64,000 nucleotides of DNA from Megasphaera_A sueciensis (GCF_050219315.1 NZ_CP116939.1:2666001-2730000); one strand, 5' to 3'; shown: positions 51,095 to 59,508, counted from the stretch's first letter. Numbers and translations are program-made. Notes: a model not told the origin generated them from the sequence alone.

Positions 51095-52252
51095 ATGATT
51101 TATGTCGGCATTGATATTGCCAAGCTCAATCACTTTGCTTCTGTATTATCTTCTGATGGTAAAGTCCTCGTAGAACCGTTCCAATTCACAAATGACAACG
51201 ATGGCTTCTGTATGCTGCTCTCTGTCCTGAATCAGTATGACAAAGACAACCTCATCGTTGGTCTTGAGTCAACGGCCCACTACGGCAATAATCTTGTTGA
51301 ATTCCTTGTTACCCGGCATTTTCCGGTCAGTGTGCTCAACCCTATCCAAACGTCTTGCATGCGGAAAAACAGAATCCGTAAGACCAAGACCGATAAGGTG
51401 GACACCGCCATTATTGCCCAAACGCTTATGACGCAGCCTTTCAGACGATTCACGCAGTACGATCTGGATCTGCTACACTTGAAAAACCTGGGCCGATTCC
51501 GTCGTAAATTGATGAAGCAGCGTACCCGCAATAAAATCATGCTGACTTCGTACCTGGATCAGGCGTTCCCTGAGCTGCAGTACTTCTTTAACGGAATCCA
51601 TCATAAGTCTGTCTACGCTATCCTGAAGGAGGCGCCCTCGCCGGATACGATTGCTTCCATGCATATGACTCATCTGGCTCATCTTCTTGCCTCGGCTTCT
51701 CATGGCCGTTTCAAGAAAGACAAAGCTCAAGAAGTAAGAGTTCTCGCACGGAAGTCTGTCGGTTCCAGCGACAGTTCTATATCTATTCAGATAACCCAAA
51801 CCATTGAGCAAATCGAGTTACTGGATAGCCAAATTGAAGATGTTGAATCCAACATGGAAACCATTATTCGTTCCATGGATTCAGTCATCATGACCATTCC
51901 CGGCATCAGTTGTTTAGAAGCCGGAATGATTCTGGGTGAAACAGGAGATGTGCATCGCTTTTCAGCACCCGGCAAGTTGCTGGCATTTGCGGGGCTGGAT
52001 CCTTCCATCCATCAATCGGGAAACTTCAACGCCACTCATACCCGAATGTCCAAAAGAGGATCCCGATACTTACGATATGCCCTAATGTATGCAGCTCACA
52101 ATGTGGTACGAAATAATGCTGTATTCAAACAGCTGTACGACAAAAAGCGTGATGCTGGTCTAAACCATTATGGGGCTTTAGGACACTGTGCCGGCAAGCT
52201 GGTTCGCATTATTTATAAAATGTTAACAGACAACGTCACATTTAATCTGTAA
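51095..52252 (+). CDS. IS110-family transposase (DEDD recombinase)
   Basis: A 385-residue IS110 transposase. The N-terminal RuvC-like DEDD domain starts YVGIDIAKLNH (D7), with GLESTAHYGNN and KTDKVDTAIIAQ carrying further acidic residues. The C-terminal Tnp domain shows MTIPGISCLEAGMILGE and GLDPSIHQSG, and the SKRGSRYLRYAL segment is where the family's catalytic serine lies. ATG 51095 is behind AAAGGGG; the frame also opens at GTG 51086. Base composition is a little more GC-rich than the host. Intact. Confidence 0.94.
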   Translation: MIYVGIDIAKLNHFASVLSSDGKVLVEPFQFTNDNDGFCMLLSVLNQYDKDNLIVGLESTAHYGNNLVEFLVTRHFPVSVLNPIQTSCMRKNRIRKTKTDKVDTAIIAQTLMTQPFRRFTQYDLDLLHLKNLGRFRRKLMKQRTRNKIMLTSYLDQAFPELQYFFNGIHHKSVYAILKEAPSPDTIASMHMTHLAHLLASASHGRFKKDKAQEVRVLARKSVGSSDSSISIQITQTIEQIELLDSQIEDVESNMETIIRSMDSVIMTIPGISCLEAGMILGETGDVHRFSAPGKLLAFAGLDPSIHQSGNFNATHTRMSKRGSRYLRYALMYAAHNVVRNNAVFKQLYDKKRDAGLNHYGALGHCAGKLVRIIYKMLTDNVTFNL

Positions 52253-52383
52253 GCAGCTTACGAACATACCGTTGTGAAAAAGTTCCTGTTGGTGAGCTTT
52301 ATTAAAGTTACCCTATTTTAAGAACCTGTAAACAAATTCATTTTTAGTTCAGAAAGTACTTGACTTTTCATAGTTGGTCTCCT

Positions 52384-53487
52384 TTACCCTAAATATTTTT
52401 TTGCAGCATATTCAAGAATGGCTGTACCTGTGGCAAGTGCAGTTGTATTGAAATGCATATCAGGATGATGAAGTCCCGGTTCGAGATCACAGCCAAGTCC
52501 AAAATAACCAGCATGAATCTGTGGTTTCTGTAAAATAAAATTATGAAAATCTTCACCGCCCGCTGTCTTTCCGGGATCGCATATTCCTTTTTTGCCTAGT
52601 ACAGCTTCAATTGCTTCTGTATATAAAGCAATGGCATCATCGGTATATACGGCGGCAGGTACCAGGTTATACCAAGAGACATCAGCCGCAGCACCCATAG
52701 AAAGACTGGTATTTTCAATGGCCTGTTTTGCCTTAGTCAAAAGATTTGTCATGATATCATTTTGTTCAGCTCGAACATCCCAAATAATAGTTGCTTCGTC
52801 TGGAATTGCGTTTGTTACACCTGAGTTGCAGTCAAATTGTGTAGGTTTAATGCTGTAGGATATGTTGGGATCCATGCGAATAGTGGCAACTGACATGATG
52901 GCTAATGAAGCAGCCTCAATGGCATTGACGCCAAGATGAGGGCGGGCACCGTGTGCACGGGTTCCATGCACAACAGCTTTTAAACGTTGGCTGGCAGCAT
53001 GATACATAGCCGGTGTAGCTTGCCCGAGCGGAACTTCTGATTTGGGACGTAAGTGAAGGCCTAATACCATATCGACATCATCAAGGGCACCGCCTTCTAA
53101 TAAAGAAATTGCTCCGGTGCCTAATTCTTCAGCAGGTTGAAAAAGGATCTTTAATTTTCCTTTTTTTAAGGCGTGAGATTGCATTAGATTTTCGGCAGCA
53201 GTTAAAACCATGGAGCTATGGGCATCATGACCACAAGAGTGGCGGGCACATAAGCTCCCGTTTATCATATGGCCTAAAGCATCCATGTCGGCCCGCAATG
53301 CTAATGTGGGTCCGGTTATTCCCGTATCGTATATTCCCATAACACCGGTTGCATTGTTTATATTGCGTGTAACGATATAACCGGCGTTTTCCAGCTGGTC
53401 AGCCAGAAAAGCAGATGTTTTTCTTTCTTGCATTCCTAATTCAGGAATGGTATGTAAATAATTATATAAATCTAATACTCTGGACAT
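52384..53487 (-). CDS. M20-family amidohydrolase, copy B
   Basis: A 367-residue paralogue of copy A with the same metal motifs (RADMDALG, CGHDAHSSM, FQPAEELG, HHPDMHFN). It starts MSRVLDLYNYLHTIPE with a strong SD (GGGGGGAATTGC before ATG). The two copies were probably neighbours in one minus-strand operon before the IS110 element entered. Divergent to the YjiH/YjiG pair, which may import or export its substrates or products. Confidence 0.92.
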   Translation of the reverse strand: MSRVLDLYNYLHTIPELGMQERKTSAFLADQLENAGYIVTRNINNATGVMGIYDTGITGPTLALRADMDALGHMINGSLCARHSCGHDAHSSMVLTAAENLMQSHALKKGKLKILFQPAEELGTGAISLLEGGALDDVDMVLGLHLRPKSEVPLGQATPAMYHAASQRLKAVVHGTRAHGARPHLGVNAIEAASLAIMSVATIRMDPNISYSIKPTQFDCNSGVTNAIPDEATIIWDVRAEQNDIMTNLLTKAKQAIENTSLSMGAAADVSWYNLVPAAVYTDDAIALYTEAIEAVLGKKGICDPGKTAGGEDFHNFILQKPQIHAGYFGLGCDLEPGLHHPDMHFNTTALATGTAILEYAAKKYLG

Positions 53488-53678
53488 GCAATTCCCCCCA
53501 AAAAAATTTAATATTTATAATTATATCATGCAAATATTAAAATGTTAAATACTTAAACTTATATAATGAAGAACAGCTTTAAATAAGGATATTACTATTG
53601 ACTATATTTATATAATTATATACACTTTAATTCATGTCAAATATATAATTATACTTTTTAACTAAAGGAGGAGTACAC

Positions 53679-54446
53679 GTGGATACTCAAAATTCGACAA
53701 ATGAAAAGCAGCAACCACAAGTAAATGCTGCAGGAGAAAAAATGGCCAGAGCTGCAAAACTCAGAGCTGAAGGCGTGAAATTCGGGCATATTGGTGTCAA
53801 AGGGTATATAGCGTTACTTGTTGCTGTATTATTTTTTTCTGGAGTTTTCATGAAGCTGGAAGGCCTGAAATGGTTAAGTGCAATGGATTTTACAACGTTG
53901 TCAGGAGCTTTTGGTACCATGAAAAAGCCGGAGGTAAATAATTTTCTGGGTGCTGGAGGTACCGGTGCCCGAGTAGGTTTTTTATTTGCTATATCTCTTG
54001 CTCCGGGAGTGATGTTGGCATTAGGTTTTTTAGAAGTGTTTTCTCATTATGGTGCGATCAAAGCGGCTCATCGCTTACTTACTCCGCTGCTTCGTCCGTT
54101 CCTTGGTATCCCGGGGTTGACCGGGCTGGCCCTCATTACTGATTTGCAAAGTACAGATGCGGGAGCGGCATTGACGAAGGGACTTTACGATGACCAATTA
54201 ATAACAAAAAAAGAGTTGATTATTATTAGTGCTTGGCAGTATTCCGGGGCAGGACTTATCAGTAATTATTTTACTATTGGATCCGCTTATTTTGCTTTTT
54301 TAGTATGTCCCATATGGCTGCCCTTAGTGGTTATGTTCGTATTAAAATTTACAGGTGCAAAATTTGTACAAATTATGTTAAATACGGTGTATAAAAAAGA
54401 TTTTCAAAATGAAAAAGTACAAGACGCAGGACAGGGGGAAGCATAA
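53679..54446 (+). CDS. yjiH: YjiH-type membrane protein (nucleoside recognition/Gate domain)
   Basis: A 255-residue membrane protein. A 40-residue charged N-terminus is followed by about six hydrophobic segments. The Gate domain with FLGIPGLTGLALITDLQSTDAGAAL (split around 140-164) is the family hallmark. YjiH-YjiG pairs occur near peptidase or amidohydrolase genes (iadA in E. coli) and are presumed transporters; the substrate is unknown. GTG start behind GGAGGAG. The partner gene begins two bases after its stop. Confidence 0.85.
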   Translation: MDTQNSTNEKQQPQVNAAGEKMARAAKLRAEGVKFGHIGVKGYIALLVAVLFFSGVFMKLEGLKWLSAMDFTTLSGAFGTMKKPEVNNFLGAGGTGARVGFLFAISLAPGVMLALGFLEVFSHYGAIKAAHRLLTPLLRPFLGIPGLTGLALITDLQSTDAGAALTKGLYDDQLITKKELIIISAWQYSGAGLISNYFTIGSAYFAFLVCPIWLPLVVMFVLKFTGAKFVQIMLNTVYKKDFQNEKVQDAGQGEA

Positions 54447-54448
54447 AT

Positions 54449-54928
54449 ATGGCAAATGCAACACAACAACCAAATGAAACAAATAATCCTATTGACATTT
54501 TTATTATAGGAGCCCGCAAGGGATGGAAAATTGCTGTTAACAATTTGATGCCTAATATTTTGATGGCGTATACAATTGCTGAAATATTAAATATTATTGG
54601 AGTAATGAAAGTATTAGGTACTTTATTCGGACCGGTCATGGCTGTTTTCGGACTTCCAGGAGAAGCTATAACTGTATTGCTTACGACGTGGCTTTCCAGT
54701 TCTGCTGCGGTAGGACTTACTGTCAGTATGGCAGCGAACGGATTGTTGGATCCTGTGCATATTACGATTATGGCTCCTGCTTATTTCCTTATCGGAGCGC
54801 AATTGCAGTATATGGGGCGTCTTCTCGGAGTTGCCGATGTTCCGGTAAAATATTGGCCGTTGCTTATGGTTAGCAGTGGTATTAATGCATGTGTTTCTAT
54901 GTTGTTTATGCACTGGTTTATTGTTTAA
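54449..54928 (+). CDS. yjiG: YjiG-type membrane protein (Gate domain partner)
   Basis: A 159-residue SpmB/YjiG-like membrane protein. About four hydrophobic segments include NLMPNILMAYTIAEIL, TTWLSSSAAVGLTVSMAANG and IMAPAYFLIGAQLQYMGR. It is the standard partner of YjiH and probably forms a hetero-complex in the cytoplasmic membrane. SD GGGGGAAGC before ATG, two bases after yjiH. A terminator follows. Confidence 0.85.
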   Translation: MANATQQPNETNNPIDIFIIGARKGWKIAVNNLMPNILMAYTIAEILNIIGVMKVLGTLFGPVMAVFGLPGEAITVLLTTWLSSSAAVGLTVSMAANGLLDPVHITIMAPAYFLIGAQLQYMGRLLGVADVPVKYWPLLMVSSGINACVSMLFMHWFIV

Positions 54929-54950
54929 ATCGTAATCTCATATAGGAATA

Positions 54951-55013
54951 TAAATAAAGAAGGAGTGTCGAAACAGTGAAAATCACTGCATGCGGCACTC
55001 CTTCTTTATTTAT
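54951..55013. terminator. bidirectional terminator between yjiG and rarD
   Basis: AAATAAAGAAGGAGTG pairs with CACTCCTTCTTTATTT, and an inner CAGTG-AAAAT-CACTG hairpin caps it. Serves both convergent genes. Confidence 0.9.
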
Positions 55014-55908
55014 ATGTTTTGATTCTTTTTATTGCATTATTGCGCAAGCGGTGCATTGTATGAAATGAACCGAGTAGATAAAGGGCGACGGCAATCCATG
55101 TGCAGATAAAAGTTATAAGTAGCGGTATTGTTAATGTTTCCCCGGTACAAAGTCCAATGATTAGCGCCATACTGGGAGAAAAATACATGCATATACCTGA
55201 AACTGTAAAGGGAGTGCCTTTGACACCTGTTGTGAAAAGCATCATAGGAACCGCTGTAACAATTCCGGTCATAGGCAGAAGAATCCATTGCCAGCCATGC
55301 AGTATTCCGTATGCTCCAATGTTTGTATATTCACTGTAAATGATAAATAAAATGGAAAAAGGTACCATGGATACGGATTCAATAAATACGGACACTTGAC
55401 TTTCTAAACGTATTTTCTTTTTCATCATGCTGTAAAAAGACCAAGAAAAACAAATGGTAAGGGCTAGATATGGGAATTGTCCATATAAAAAAAATGCAGC
55501 AAGTACACCTGCAGCAGCCAAAATAATGGAAATACGTTGCAGCCATTCCAGCTTTTCATGAAATAAACATGCACCGAAGAGAATAACTACGATAGGATTC
55601 ATAAAATAAGCCAGACTAGTTTGTAAAATGAAGCCTTGCGTAATGGCATAAATAAACGTTCCCCAATTTAACGTGATAAAAATACAAGCACCCATAATAT
55701 AAGGCCATTGCGCTTTATCTACTAATATATGTTTTAGTTCCGGCAGCAGTTTTTTTTGTAAAATTAAGACAAAGCATAAGGCTGCAGACCAAATAATTCG
55801 TGTTGCCAATGTATATAAAGGGGAAATTTGATTAAGCAGCAGCCAAAACAAGGGCAATAATCCCCAAATGAATTGACTTAATAAGGTGTAAAAAATATAT
55901 ATATTCAT
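55006..55908 (-). CDS. rarD: RarD-type EamA transporter
   Basis: A 300-residue drug/metabolite-superfamily exporter with ten hydrophobic segments. FIWGLLPLFWLLL near the start, NWGTFIYAITQG, and SLAYFMNPIVVILFG are typical of RarD. The substrate is unknown in general; chloramphenicol-related resistance is a historical label. SD AGAGGAAAA before ATG. Monocistronic on the minus strand; its 3' end shares the terminator with yjiG. Confidence 0.88.
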   Translation of the reverse strand: MNIYIFYTLLSQFIWGLLPLFWLLLNQISPLYTLATRIIWSAALCFVLILQKKLLPELKHILVDKAQWPYIMGACIFITLNWGTFIYAITQGFILQTSLAYFMNPIVVILFGACLFHEKLEWLQRISIILAAAGVLAAFFLYGQFPYLALTICFSWSFYSMMKKKIRLESQVSVFIESVSMVPFSILFIIYSEYTNIGAYGILHGWQWILLPMTGIVTAVPMMLFTTGVKGTPFTVSGICMYFSPSMALIIGLCTGETLTIPLLITFICTWIAVALYLLGSFHTMHRLRNNAIKRIKTYK

Positions 55909-55960
55909 TTTATTTTCCTCTATTCATATAGAAATAAGTTATGCAAAAAGCCTAAAATAA

Positions 55961-55986
55961 AAGTGGTACTTATTATAGTGCCACTT
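55961..55986. repeat. small hairpin upstream of rarD
   Basis: AAGTGGTAC and GTGCCACTT pair around TTATTATA. Followed by A-rich DNA on the + strand and T-rich on the minus strand, so it could be a weak minus-strand terminator before rarD. Confidence 0.4.
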
Positions 55987-56012
55987 GAAAAAATAGCGAT
56001 ACATTTGATAAA

Positions 56013-56171
56013 ATGGATGTTTTTGAATTTACTTCGCTTGTGCTACTATATTTTTTTAAAGAAAATATAGGTGTATATATTGCAGAAGAAGAAATAGTAC
56101 TTTATAATTTTAATAAGCATGATGCGATATTAAAAATGATAATAAAAATTTATTATTATATACTCAAGTAA
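56013..56171 (+). CDS. possible 52-residue ORF
   Basis: ATG 56013 opens a 52-codon frame with natural-looking composition (MDVFEFTSLVLLYFFKENIG, then IAEEEIVLYNFNKHD) ending in a hydrophobic tyrosine-rich tail. There is no SD before it, so it may be the stub of a lost gene. No family recognised. Confidence 0.2.
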   Translation: MDVFEFTSLVLLYFFKENIGVYIAEEEIVLYNFNKHDAILKMIIKIYYYILK

Positions 56172-56186
56172 TTTTTACAGTATACT

Positions 56187-56326
56187 ACATTTTTAGCGTC
56201 TGTCAAAGTTAGCGAGAGTAAAAGAGGTAAACCCTGAAACCTCCATCCTTCATATAGATAGATAATACATCCACCTTTGGAAAAGCACCTGTATCGATAC
56301 ATATCGGACAGGTGCTTTTCTTTTAT
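56187..56326 (+). ncRNA. candidate small RNA with its own terminator
   Basis: A -10 like TATACT (56181-56186) is followed by about 140 bases without a good reading frame, ending in a strong terminator. Inside, GAGGT-AAACCCTGAA-ACCTC (56225-56243) forms a hairpin. The -35 is not clear. The region is flanked by genes on both sides that do not need this terminator (rarD reads away; the aldolase has its own promoter further on). The RNA call is inference from promoter, hairpins and terminator. Confidence 0.4.
56280..56326 (+). terminator. strong terminator in the rarD-aldolase gap
   Basis: AAAAGCACCTGT and ACAGGTGCTTTT form a perfect 12-bp stem with an inner ATCGAT..ATCGG part, followed by CTTTTAT. 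Confidence 0.82.
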
Positions 56327-56640
56327 ATTAAAATTTTAACATTAAAACTATATGTTATAAAAATTACTAGTGATTGTTTTATATATATAACACGTATATA
56401 TGTGTTTAAATAATACTACTTTAACTACTTTAAAAAATCGTAAATCGACTACTTTCATTAATGGGCGGATAAGGTTTTTGATGCACGGATGTGCTTAAAA
56501 ATTGTTTTTATTTTGTGACGCTTAGCATAATTGTTGATTATGAAAAAGCGGTCTGGAGATTTGTTTGTCGATACAGGAACGGTTGTTTTGAAAGAAATAG
56601 TAGTGTAACTCTATTTGCTATATTATTATATATCATATTC
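56327..56640. other. AT-rich intergenic region
   Basis: About 310 bases between the candidate RNA terminator and the aldolase promoter. No reading frame, repeat or clear signal seen beyond A/T-rich tracts. Confidence 0.4.
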
Positions 56641-56644
56641 CTGC

Positions 56645-56673
56645 TTGACATTGTAGAGAGAAAAGAATAGTAT
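56645..56673 (+). promoter_or_regulatory. promoter of the aldolase gene
   Basis: TTGACA (56645-56650), 17-base spacer, TAGTAT (56668-56673). The leader to the ATG is about 30 bases. Confidence 0.75.
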
Positions 56674-56709
56674 GATGAATAATGTTATTAGAGAAGAGGA
56701 TAGTTGAAT

Positions 56710-57555
56710 ATGACACTTGTGAAAATGAGCAAACTCCTTTCTCCTATACGAGATAATTCATATGCGATAGGAGCCTTTAATGTTTCTAATATGGAAATGA
56801 CCATGGGGGCAGTTAAAGCGGCAGAAGAACTTCAGGCACCTTTATTGCTACAGATTGCGGAAAGCAGATTAGCATATTCACCATTATCTGTATTAGGTCC
56901 GTTGATGCTGGCTGCGGCACGGCAAGCATCGGTCCCTGTCGCTGTCCATCTTGATCATGGAACAACGTGGGAGACAATAGAGATGGCATTGAAATTAGGT
57001 TTTACATCGGTTATGTTTGATGGATCTAAATATCCGTTGAAACAAAATATAGCAATGACACGGAAAATCAAGGAATTATGTAACTCTTACGGAGCAGAAA
57101 TTGAGGGAGAAGTTGGCTGTATTGGCGGAGCGAAGGAAACGTACAGTGAGGATGAACTTCTTACTACTGTTGAAGGAGCGGAACAGTTTATTGAAGAAAC
57201 AGGGGTGGATGCCTTAGCAATTGGGATTGGAACTGCGCATGGTCATTATACACAAAAGCCAAAGCTGCATATTGGACGGCTGAAGGAAATTGCTTCAGTC
57301 GTGGAGTGCCCGTTGGTATTACATGGTGGTACGGGACTTACACGCGAAGATTTTTGGGATTGTATCCATCATGGAATCCGCAAGATCAATATTGCTACGG
57401 CATCATATGATAGTGTTGCTGCTTATATACGAAATACGGCGGCAGTAAAACGTGATGCTGGATATTTTGACTTTAGTACGGCAGCTGTTGAAGGAACATA
57501 TAAAAACGTAAAAAAGTATATGCGGTTGTTCGGTATGGAGGGTAAAGTAAAATAA
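56710..57555 (+). CDS. class II ketose-bisphosphate aldolase
   Basis: A 281-residue class II (zinc-dependent) aldolase. Early GAFNVSNMEM, then the zinc/active-site segments HLDHGTTWE (about 80-88), EGEVGCIGG, GIGTAHGHY and VLHGGTGL. It cleaves or forms fructose-1,6- or tagatose-1,6-bisphosphate; the sequence alone does not decide. ATG 56710 is ten bases after GAGG; an in-frame TTG at 56704 is nearer. It stands alone behind its own promoter, so it is probably the glycolytic/gluconeogenic FBP aldolase. Confidence 0.9.
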   Translation: MTLVKMSKLLSPIRDNSYAIGAFNVSNMEMTMGAVKAAEELQAPLLLQIAESRLAYSPLSVLGPLMLAAARQASVPVAVHLDHGTTWETIEMALKLGFTSVMFDGSKYPLKQNIAMTRKIKELCNSYGAEIEGEVGCIGGAKETYSEDELLTTVEGAEQFIEETGVDALAIGIGTAHGHYTQKPKLHIGRLKEIASVVECPLVLHGGTGLTREDFWDCIHHGIRKINIATASYDSVAAYIRNTAAVKRDAGYFDFSTAAVEGTYKNVKKYMRLFGMEGKVK

Positions 57556-57777
57556 TCAGTAAGTGGTAAAACACTTGTTATGTCGTAATATGGGAAAATC
57601 TGGGATAATCGTTGATAGTCGAATTGATGATTTAGCAATACTACATGGTCCTATTGTAGGTATGCATTAGTATATTATACAACAAGGCTTTTTTGTGGCA
57701 TACATATCTGAAATATAGAGTACTAGATATATACAGGTACTTGTTTGTTTTCAAAATTATATAACTGAATTAAAAAT
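57556..57777. other. intergenic region without a gene
   Basis: About 220 bases after the aldolase stop, A/T-rich. I see no terminator close to the aldolase end and no coding frame of note. Confidence 0.4.
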
Positions 57778-57816
57778 AGAAATCCGAATGATTTTTTGAA
57801 AATCATTCGGATTTCT
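57778..57816 (-). terminator. terminator downstream of tmRNA
   Basis: AGAAATCCGAATGATTTT and AAAATCATTCGGATTTCT form an 18-bp perfect stem with a 3-base loop; on the minus strand ATTTTTAATT follows. It lies about 53 bases beyond the tmRNA 3' end and could also stop the aldolase transcript. Confidence 0.8.
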
Positions 57817-57868
57817 GTTGGGGAAAAAAGAAATGCAAAATGCATTCTTCGTTTTTTGTACATATAAA

Positions 57869-58219
57869 TGGTGGAGACGAGGAGAGTCGAACTCCTGTCC
57901 GATAACGCTGCCCCATAAACTTCTCCGAGCGCAGACCTTGTTGATTATCTTAAGCAGTGTTCGTACAAGGACAAACTAAACTGCTCCAGCCTGTAAGGTT
58001 CCCTTGTCAGCTTTCAGGCAAAGTTGATAGGTATCCTGCTAGATGACGTCTGCAATCTGCACGCAGGATTAGCAGAAAGAGACGTTAGCTGCATTAAGCA
58101 GCTAAGGCAAAATTTTCTTCTTTAGCGTTTAATTTAACGTTTTCACCGATTTACGGGCAGATGACACCCCGGCTCGCTATTTATGATACAACCGCCACCG
58201 TCGAAACCTTTACGTCCCC
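57869..58219 (-). ncRNA. ssrA: transfer-messenger RNA
   Basis: Read on the minus strand it begins GGGGACGTAAAGGTTTCGAC and ends with a T-arm (GGAGTTCGACTCTCC) and CGTCTCCACCA. The 5' GGGGACG pairs with 3' CGTCTCC in the acceptor stem. The tag reading frame (58126-58094) encodes AKEENFALAA before TAA, so the proteolysis tag ends ENFALAA as in relatives. It rescues stalled ribosomes with SmpB. CCA is encoded. Length about 351 bases. Confidence 0.96.
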
Positions 58220-58229
58220 ATGCTGTGCG

Positions 58230-58264
58230 GTACATATGTAGTATAGCACAAGTATGGGAAGAAA
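58230..58264 (-). promoter_or_regulatory. promoter of ssrA
   Basis: On the minus strand TTGGAT, 18 bases, then TATACT lies just upstream of the tmRNA 5' end. The position is approximate. Confidence 0.5.
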
Positions 58265-58368
58265 TCCAAGTGGATAAATTGATGAATCAGATAAAAAAGA
58301 AAAGCAGCATGATTATAAAAATATTGCCATATAGATTTGTAATAAATTAAATATTATAAATAATATAC

Positions 58369-58396
58369 TTGACTATTAAATTAATTAGTGTAATAA
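58369..58396 (+). promoter_or_regulatory. probable promoter upstream of the dpp operon
   Basis: TTGACT (58369-58374), 16-base spacer, TAATAA (58391-58396). The predicted start coincides with the hairpin that follows, which is unusual. Confidence 0.55.
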
Positions 58397-58402
58397 TAAA
58401 TC

Positions 58403-58440
58403 AAAGCAATGGTGCTATATGTATACCATTGCTTTTTTTT
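58403..58440 (+). terminator. hairpin with T8 run at the 5' end of the dpp transcript
   Basis: AAAGCAATGGT and ACCATTGCTTT pair, followed by TTTTTTTT. It sits immediately after the likely promoter and about 100 bases before dppB, so it could attenuate the operon or end a short RNA. Confidence 0.7.
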
Positions 58441-58540
58441 ATTTATTTAAGGAATGAGGTGGTTAAAATTAATATCTACATGGAGAATTCGCAGAGAACC
58501 ATATGACAATAACGCAATCATTTAAAGGGGGGAAATGCAA

Positions 58541-59494
58541 GTGGGTATGTATATTTTAAAAAGACTGGCTATTTCGATTCCTGTTCTCTTTCTTATATCC
58601 GTAGGTGCATTTGTCCTGGTACACCTGACACCGGGTGACCCGGCAGATATGTATATTACACCGGATATGACACAGGCTCAGGTTGAAATTACAAGAGCAG
58701 CATTAGGGTTGGATAAACCGTTAGTTGTACAGTATGTAGATTGGATTGGAAATTTTTTAAGTGGTAATATGGGATTTTCCTTTGGCAATCGGCAACCTGT
58801 ATTGGAGATTATCGGGCAGCGTCTTAGTCCGACTTTAATACTTATGAGTATTAGTTTGCTTGTAGCCTATGTATCGGCAATTCCCTTGGGAATAATAGCA
58901 GCGTTACGTAAAAATTCCTGGGTCGATCGAGCTATTATTGGCTGGACATTTTTCAATGTATCTTTTCCGCCATTTTTTTTAGGATTGGCACTGATTTATC
59001 TCTTTGCTGTTCAAATTGATATTTTTCCGACCGGTGGCATGACGGTTCTCGGAGCAGAAAATGATATGGGTGATAGAATGATGCACCTTGTTTTACCAGT
59101 AATTGTTATGGCGTCACAGTTTTCCGCCAATATGATTCGGTATGTTCGGGCGAGTGTATTGGATGTATTAAGTCAAAACTATATTCGCACCGCTTTGGCA
59201 AAAGGATTAGATCAGAAACAAATTTTGTCTGCTCATGTTTTTCGCAATTCTCTGATTCCCATTGTTACAGTTATTGGGACGGATCTTCCTAAGGTTATTG
59301 GTGGTGCCGTTATAACGGAACAGATTTTTCAATGGCCGGGAATTGGCTCATTGACAGTTGCTGCTATTAATTCACGTGACTATCCGATACTTATGGCTAT
59401 TGTTATTTTATCGGCGGTTGCTGTACTGGCTGCTAATCTATTGGTGGATATCATGTATGCCGTCATTGATCCGCGAATCAAATACAGTAAATAA
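58541..59494 (+). CDS. dppB: dipeptide/oligopeptide ABC transporter permease (DppB-type)
   Basis: A 317-residue permease. It opens YILKRLAISIPVLFLISVGA and LVHLTPGDPAD; six membrane segments; the EAA loop lies around RTALAKGLDQKQILSAHVFRN. With DppC it forms the membrane channel for peptides (or nickel in NikB relatives). I prefer GTG 58541, eight bases after the G-run SD; ATG 58535 is nearly on the SD. First gene of a five-gene operon. Confidence 0.93.
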   Translation: MGMYILKRLAISIPVLFLISVGAFVLVHLTPGDPADMYITPDMTQAQVEITRAALGLDKPLVVQYVDWIGNFLSGNMGFSFGNRQPVLEIIGQRLSPTLILMSISLLVAYVSAIPLGIIAALRKNSWVDRAIIGWTFFNVSFPPFFLGLALIYLFAVQIDIFPTGGMTVLGAENDMGDRMMHLVLPVIVMASQFSANMIRYVRASVLDVLSQNYIRTALAKGLDQKQILSAHVFRNSLIPIVTVIGTDLPKVIGGAVITEQIFQWPGIGSLTVAAINSRDYPILMAIVILSAVAVLAANLLVDIMYAVIDPRIKYSK

Positions 59495-59508
59495 AGGGGG
59501 AAGCGTAT

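Larger units (their letters stand above)
50910..52372 (+). mobile_element. IS110-family insertion sequence
   Basis: It contains one intact IS110-type transposase. An 11-bp direct repeat, GACTTTTCATA, occurs at 50909-50919 and 52362-52372, bracketing about 1.45 kb; this is the only repeat that fits the element ends, since IS110 elements lack long terminal inverted repeats. About 175 non-coding bases precede the transposase and about 110 follow. The element lies between the two M20 genes. Exact ends are uncertain by a few bases. Confidence 0.8.

Noticed and set aside
57556..57777. 71-residue minus-strand frame after the aldolase gene (57423-57638)
   Set aside because: It overlaps the aldolase C-terminus in antisense and has no SD or recognisable sequence.
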